NCBI GenBank assembly: GCA_949752745.1
Contig: OX457026.1
Span: forward strand, 35,269,911-35,333,910
Origin: Protula sp. h YS-2021
Lineage: Eukaryota > Annelida > Polychaeta > Sabellida > Serpulidae
DNA length: 64,000 nt
Direction: 5' to 3'
In this document: positions 62,001 to 64,000 of the stretch, one piece after another
Layout: each line of letters begins with the position of its first letter
How positions within the stretch are numbered: the first letter of the stretch is position 1
The notes under the pieces: model-generated
Databases searched by the model: none
What the model was told of the DNA's origin: nothing
Seen by the model: the letters and a program-made list of their open reading frames with translations, nothing else
Program-made: the position numbers and the translations under genes

Positions 62001-64000
62001 TACAAGGGCAAATATTGAACTGTAGACAGTATCGGATGAACAGCCGTGTCGGATGCTTTGTCTTGACAGGAGCCCCCCGTACCTCACCGCAGCGTCGCCG
62101 TGACGAACGACGTTGATGCGCGACCGGCGTCCGACGATGACGTGGCGCGGCGCAACGAACTGAACGACGCCAAGTCGAGCGCCACGACGACGACGACCGC
62201 CCAGGACGAGGAGGAAACCGAGCAAACTGTGATATCTCAACCAGCACTCAAACCACAGCTCCAGTATGATTATAAAGAAGGCGAGTTGATATCCCTTCGT
62301 AATTGACGCTCCCCCCTGGAACTTAGTCCGATTGGCTTGTGTTTTGGTCTGAGATTTAAATGCATTCAATGTTGTTGGTTTCAAATTTGCAGTGAAATTC
62401 TGGGAATGTTCTGACTCCAGACAGATAATTTTTTTTAGATAATTTTTTTTGACTTGCGTTGTGTTGACATTGCAGATCAGTGGTCGCCTTTGAACCCAGA
62501 GGGTAAGAAAGCCTATGACCGCCAGTTCTTGCTGACTTTACAGTATGCACCCGACTCCGTCTTAAAACCCTTTGGGCTTCCGAACCTTCCAGAAGTAGTC
62601 TTAGATAGTGTGAGTAACATTCCAATAAAAGCTCATTAGAAATACGCAATCAGTTTGAAATACGAGGTCTTTTGTAGTTGAGTGAAGTTATGAGTGAGTG
62701 AAATACGAGGTCTTTTGTAGTTGAGTGAAGTTATGAGTGAGACATGTAGAGGCCTTTCAAGTGCGGACACGAGTGACGTGCATAGCATTGTTGACAGTAA
62801 CAAGCAACAATGAACACTACAAAACAGTTGTCGTAAAGTCGTGCCATGTGAAAACGAGTACCCCATTGGAGTGAAGTATTCACGATGGTTTGTTGTTTTA
62901 TCATTTTGAATATTGATGTTTGCTTATAGATTGGTAATAGAGACTCACTTCCCAATTCGCGGGGAGGACATTTTAGCCTTACTCCAGATTTCACTCCCGG
63001 TTATGTGCGTCAGACGAGTTCTCAGAAGGTAAATTTTTTAAACCTCACAGAAAATTCAGTTGCCTGATAGCGTCTGCCTTTTGGAAACGCCCAGATTTTA
63101 TACAATGTATATCAGCGTTTACGTTAAGGTCGTTAGTATATGGTCAAGCATGCGGATATTTCAAAATGAATGAAACATTTGAGTACCTCTGTGTTTGAGT
63201 ACCTTTGTGTCCACTGGGCTATAAATTATTTAAAAATTCTTTATAGTGATAGTCATTTAATATTAGCTGCCAGTGTGAGACTTAGCTGCATCTACTTGGA
63301 TGCAGAGTTTGAAAACCTAAGGCGAGCTGTGAATGTGGTGCATAAATTAGCTCAAAACATCATGCGCCAAAAAAAAAAGAAAAAATTGTTGTCGAAACAA
63401 CCGCGACACGATCGACTGCAATAATAATCAGCGTTGTTTTTTTTTTTAAAGCCCGATAAGTAGCGTGGTTTGTGTTGCGGTGAATGCCGATTATGTTACA
63501 AGTAGCGCATTTCTGTTGCAGGGGACGCCTGCTAAGCGGGGCTCACAGACACGCGGTAGCCGCGAGCCTAGAAAGGTCATCAGCATTCAGCGAGAGCAAG
63601 TTGACCTTCACCGAACCGAGAACGCCTACAAGGCGTTCTCCAAGACAGAAAAAGCTAGTGATGATGATGAAGTATGCATCGGGTGTTCTACATTTCATTC
63701 AGTTGATTAATTGCTTAGTTTAAAGATTTGCAAAGCTATAAGTACTTGTGTGATCAGTTGAACTTTCAGAATAGAAAGAAAATGAACAAGAATTTTGTTT
63801 TTTGTTTTTCTGGATGTATTGTTTCAGCAAAAAAGTGATATCGGCACAGTTTTTAGGAAAAAGTCATGCGCTTGTCTAATGCAGATTTTTTGCGTTTCTT
63901 CTTGTAGATCGTTGTTAGGCAGTTCAGAAGTATTCTCAACAAGCTCACACCGCAGAAGTTTAAGATACTGATCGAACAAATTCTAGTTTTACCAATTAAT
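38086..64000 (+). CDS. EIF4G: Eukaryotic translation initiation factor 4G (eIF4G1/3 type), 3' end beyond window
   Basis: Cytoplasmic scaffold that joins cap-binding eIF4E, helicase eIF4A, poly(A)-binding protein and eIF3 to load ribosomes on mRNA. Exons: 38086-38175 (tentative start), 38589-38670, 38821-38969, 39240-39342, 39602-39742, 41760-41875, 42172-42462, 42680-44039, optional 54177-57536, 58230-58315, 61854-61898, 62070-62280, 62476-62609, 62930-63028, 63522-63671, 63908-64000+. Every junction keeps frame (1050 codons so far without the optional exon). The Q/P/M-rich N-terminus leads to KRERK then AIAIVNPET, matching the conserved KRERKTIRIRDP region of vertebrate eIF4G. Then come a Pro-rich and an acidic segment, QWSPLNPEGKKAYDRQFLL with the eIF4E-binding motif, PDFTPGY, REPRKVI, and FRSILNKLTPQKF starting the MIF4G domain. 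Two introns use GC donors (38671, 62281). The start exon MAEASTHAAGL is the least certain part. Confidence 0.93.
38589..38670 (+). CDS. eIF4G exon 2, GC donor
   Basis: Starts after the good acceptor TTTATGTTTAG, phase 0, and encodes NNQYTVPRAPVPPTRQPRP then MQMQQTQ. It ends ACACAAG followed by GCAAGT, the standard context for the GC-AG intron class, and joins in phase 1 to the next exon at 38821 (GSQNYPYSGQP). Confidence 0.8.
39893..40145. repeat. Two ~160-bp direct copies of a dispersed repeat
   Basis: Copies beginning near 39898 and 40057 share TCTCGRKAACG, AAGT then ATCGACTTCAAA, and ATTCCTTGGT. The same phrase pattern builds the array at 58815-59510, so they belong to one family. It lies in eIF4G intron 5. 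Confidence 0.6.
40140..40600 (-). mobile_element. LINE 3'-end fragment (CR1/jockey-like RT tail)
   Basis: The minus strand reads KRAIIIVYSLDKYEY (about 40530), ALKFHDLCKFKTLLVMF (about 40430) and, after stops, CLRLRGIKMWNSLPTEIEDF (about 40225), the typical end of many non-LTR reverse transcriptases (QKRAIR, ILKFEDLYK, GPKIWNSLP). It is decayed and lies in eIF4G intron 5. Confidence 0.75.
40605..40712. repeat. Array of GATTCGGCCCTTT units
   Basis: Six or so units of TTCGGCCCTTT or TTCGGCA at 15-25 bp spacing. A looser possible partner (TTATTCGGTCGAAATTGGCC) lies at about 41408. It probably marks a terminus of a non-autonomous element. Confidence 0.55.
42680..44039 (+). CDS. eIF4G large exon 8 (Pro-rich then acidic)
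   Basis: 1360 nt, entered in phase 0 (acceptor TTTAATTTCAG) and left in phase 1 (TTTGATG|GTTAGT). The first ~180 residues are Pro/Gln-rich; the remainder is Lys/Glu/Ser-rich with a short conserved-looking stretch (VLRRPVLGGSKELKAQLESL). It is predicted to be largely disordered, as is usual between the PABP- and eIF4E-binding parts of eIF4G. Its phase 1 end is compatible with splicing to either 54177 or 58230. Confidence 0.85.
44655..44765. repeat. Array of GTGCCGAGTTGTCC units
   Basis: Five units of GTGCCGAGTTGTCC or close variants (GCCGACTTGTCC, GTGCCGAGATGTCC) spaced 15-30 bp. They resemble the arrays at 62-205 and 8738-8880 in form, and mark a likely element terminus in the eIF4G intron. 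Confidence 0.65.
45318..45695. repeat. ~180-bp tandem duplication
   Basis: Two copies (45318-45497 and 45498-45695) each run from GTGCAGCGTCG through TTATTTTT, CAGCCAAAAA-like and GCACGGAGATAG to a TATGCA...GAAAATATATAT end. The second has an expanded poly-A and TA tail. Confidence 0.85.
46027..46165 (-). mobile_element. MITE copy A (inverted partner of 49185-49338)
   Basis: The reverse complement matches 49185-49338 nearly throughout: AGCAGGGTTCG, GGAAAGTGTGACTCA, TTTCGTAAAAAATGCCCAAA, then CCCCGCCAACG and GAACCCT. Each copy has short inverted ends (AGGGTTCGCG / CGYGAACCCT). Confidence 0.85.
47292..47339 (+). other. Candidate 48-nt cassette exon
   Basis: Flanked by AGTTGCTTGCAG and GTAAGT. 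The 48 nt are open in phase 1 and keep phase 1, so the segment could be inserted between eIF4G exon 8 and the next exon without a frame change. It has no conservation evidence, and chance splice look-alikes are expected in a 10-kb intron. Confidence 0.2.
49185..49338 (+). mobile_element. MITE copy B (inverted partner of 46027-46165)
   Basis: About 150 bp with AGGGTTCGCG and CGTGAACCCT ends and high similarity to the reverse complement of copy A. It lies 3 kb away in the same eIF4G intron and carries a short extra segment near its start. Confidence 0.85.
50528..51015 (+). mobile_element. Dispersed ~490-bp element, copy 1
   Basis: Matches 61020-61545 along its length, including AATATATTGCAAACAACACA, TTATTGACTGATC and CGCAGTGAGAGC, at roughly 85 % identity by eye. 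It carries a long poly-A near its end (about 50976-50992). It is non-coding. Copy 2 shows inverted ends (TTAAACACTTGACAA / TTGTCAAGTGTTAATT). Confidence 0.8.
51926..51960 (+). promoter_or_regulatory. TATA box of a candidate internal eIF4G promoter
   Basis: TATATAAAAG at 51926-51935 is a full TATA consensus, followed about 30 bp later by a pyrimidine-rich TTTTACAGTGAG start-site-like stretch. The transcript would contain ATGs at 52247 and 52265 in frame with each other and the strong donor GGAAAAG|GTAAGT at 52319/52320, whose phase matches the giant exon. Confidence 0.5.
52247..52319 (+). CDS. Candidate alternative first coding exon of eIF4G
   Basis: In-frame start codons lie at 52247 and 52265; the second has the better context (ACTATGG). 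From 52265 it encodes MDTPKNSNHFTRVRHFGK plus one base, ending at GTAAGT in phase 1, exactly what the acceptor of the 3360-nt exon at 54177 needs. An in-frame TAA at 52229 lies upstream of the first ATG. It is supported by the TATA box 340 bp upstream. No protein homology is known to me for these residues, so it rests on promoter, Kozak, donor and phase agreement. Confidence 0.5.
54177..57536 (+). CDS. Giant 3360-nt exon, Ser/Arg-rich extension within the eIF4G locus
   Basis: Open for 1120 codons. It is entered in phase 1 after GGCTTTTTCAAAG (ag at 54175-54176) and left in phase 1 at AAGG|GTAAAT, joining the next eIF4G exon as KVK-DRKKKPPRQ. The first third has SQPSSRxNS repeats (54328, 54622, 54679, 54736, 54973). 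The middle is Ser/Asn-rich without clear domains. The last third has three Arg-rich boxes: GRRRRSRSKDYG (about 56380), RQRHRRLRQYNFG (about 56855) and RPRRRRARSQDYG (about 57268). It is probably largely disordered. The acceptor has a short pyrimidine tract, and an alternative internal ATG exists at 54218. It could be a cassette exon of eIF4G, the body of an internally initiated isoform, or less likely a nested separate gene. Confidence 0.75.
58230..58315 (+). CDS. eIF4G exon after the giant exon (basic peptide)
   Basis: Acceptor TGCTTACACAG, donor GACCG|GTATGA, phase 1 to 0. It encodes DRKKKPPRQRLKEDDKKAGE and TDTPERERP. The phase agrees with both the giant exon and exon 8. The basic-acidic peptide has no specific known function. 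Confidence 0.75.
58815..59510. repeat. Five ~140-bp units in an alternating A-B-A-B-A array
   Basis: Each unit contains a phrase like CGGATCAGCTTCAAAC, then GGGATTATGCCTTGG and a TGACGTCAT-type end. A-type units (near 58815, 59092, 59378) start GTTAAC-like with a TAACTCGA-type phrase; B-type units (near 58950, 59235) start CATTGTAACTGCAGAACGAA-like. The period is ~140 bp with ~280-bp dimers. Confidence 0.75.
59860..60125. repeat. Diverged ~45-bp tandem array
   Basis: About six units around AGTAAAACCTGYYTTT, GTGACCACCTTTCAGA and CCCAGATAAAA, interrupted by a poly-A. It is non-coding. Confidence 0.65.
61020..61545 (+). mobile_element. Dispersed ~490-bp element, copy 2
   Basis: The counterpart of 50528-51015 in the same orientation. 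Short inverted ends are visible (TTAAACACTTGACAA near 61048 and TTGTCAAGTGTTAATT near 61529), suggesting a MITE rather than a SINE. Confidence 0.8.
62070..62280 (+). CDS. eIF4G exon 12, acidic, GC donor
   Basis: 211 nt, phase 0 to 1, encoding EPPVPHRSVAVTNDVDARP, a TTTTTAQDEEE stretch and LQYDYKE. The exon ends AAAGAAG followed by GCGAGT. Using this GC donor joins YKE to D-QWSPLNPEG, which agrees with the vertebrate eIF4G sequence at this point; the nearest GT donor (62300) would insert extra residues. Confidence 0.85.
62476..62609 (+). CDS. eIF4G exon 13 with the eIF4E-binding motif
   Basis: Encodes QWSPLNPEGKKAYDRQFLL followed by LKPFGLPNLPEVVLDS. YDRQFLL (62514-62534) fits the canonical YxxxxL-hydrophobic motif that docks on the back of eIF4E, and its flanks match the family (KKxYDRxFLL). 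It also marks the hinge toward the eIF4A-binding middle domain. Confidence 0.95.
63908..64000 (+). CDS. eIF4G exon 16, start of the MIF4G domain, cut by window edge
   Basis: After CTTCTTGTAG the reading frame gives IVVRQFRSILNKLTPQKF and continues KILIEQILVLPIN to the last base. RSILNKLTPQ is the diagnostic first helix of the eIF4G HEAT-1/MIF4G domain, which binds eIF4A and RNA. The rest of the gene is to the right. Confidence 0.95.
   Translation, partial: MVVRQFRSILNKLTPQKFKILIEQILVLPIN

Overview
This is an animal nuclear genome window, most likely from a marine invertebrate. The evidence is short exons with good GT-AG (and two GC-AG) splice sites, AT-rich introns full of mononucleotide runs and microsatellites, and decayed DIRS, Ty3/gypsy, Polinton, CR1-like and L1/Tx1-like elements plus many short inverted-repeat elements. 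I could not name the species. Bacterial concepts (operons, ribosome binding sites, CRISPR) do not apply, and I saw no tRNA or rRNA gene.

Left block (1-10006, minus strand): the ABC-F ATPase ABCF3 (the animal counterpart of yeast Gcn20). Fifteen exons are resolved from the ATG at 10006 to 450, all joining in frame; the last ~65-70 codons lie beyond the left edge. Its introns hold a 27-bp tandem repeat, a minisatellite touching a splice donor, an ATT microsatellite and two inverted-repeat elements.

Middle block (about 10-38 kb): no intact gene, but a layered transposon graveyard. In order: a ~330-bp palindromic MITE (11964-12290); a DIRS-like tyrosine-recombinase retroelement (12855-16245, minus) whose RT is split by a ~790-bp TIR element flanked by TA; an L1/Tx1-like LINE (16832-20460, plus); and a Polinton/Maverick remnant (23500-32490, minus) with recognisable integrase, packaging ATPase and protein-primed DNA polymerase. 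The Polinton is broken by a CR1-like LINE (25600-26885, plus) and a Ty3/gypsy fragment (28255-31500, minus).

Right block (38086-64000, plus strand): eIF4G, the cap-binding scaffold, running off the right edge at the start of its MIF4G domain. The chain runs from Q/P-rich N-terminal exons through the eIF4E-binding motif (62514-62534). It contains an unusual 3360-nt exon (54177-57536) with phase 1 at both ends, so it can be included or skipped without changing frame. A TATA box (51926) and a short coding first exon (52247/52265-52319) whose donor is also phase 1 lie just upstream. This suggests a second promoter producing an eIF4G form that starts with a 1120-residue Ser/Arg-rich extension.

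The two genes are both translation factors. They lie head to head about 28 kb apart, and from general knowledge their human orthologues ABCF3 and EIF4G1 are both at 3q27.1, so this may be an ancient linkage.
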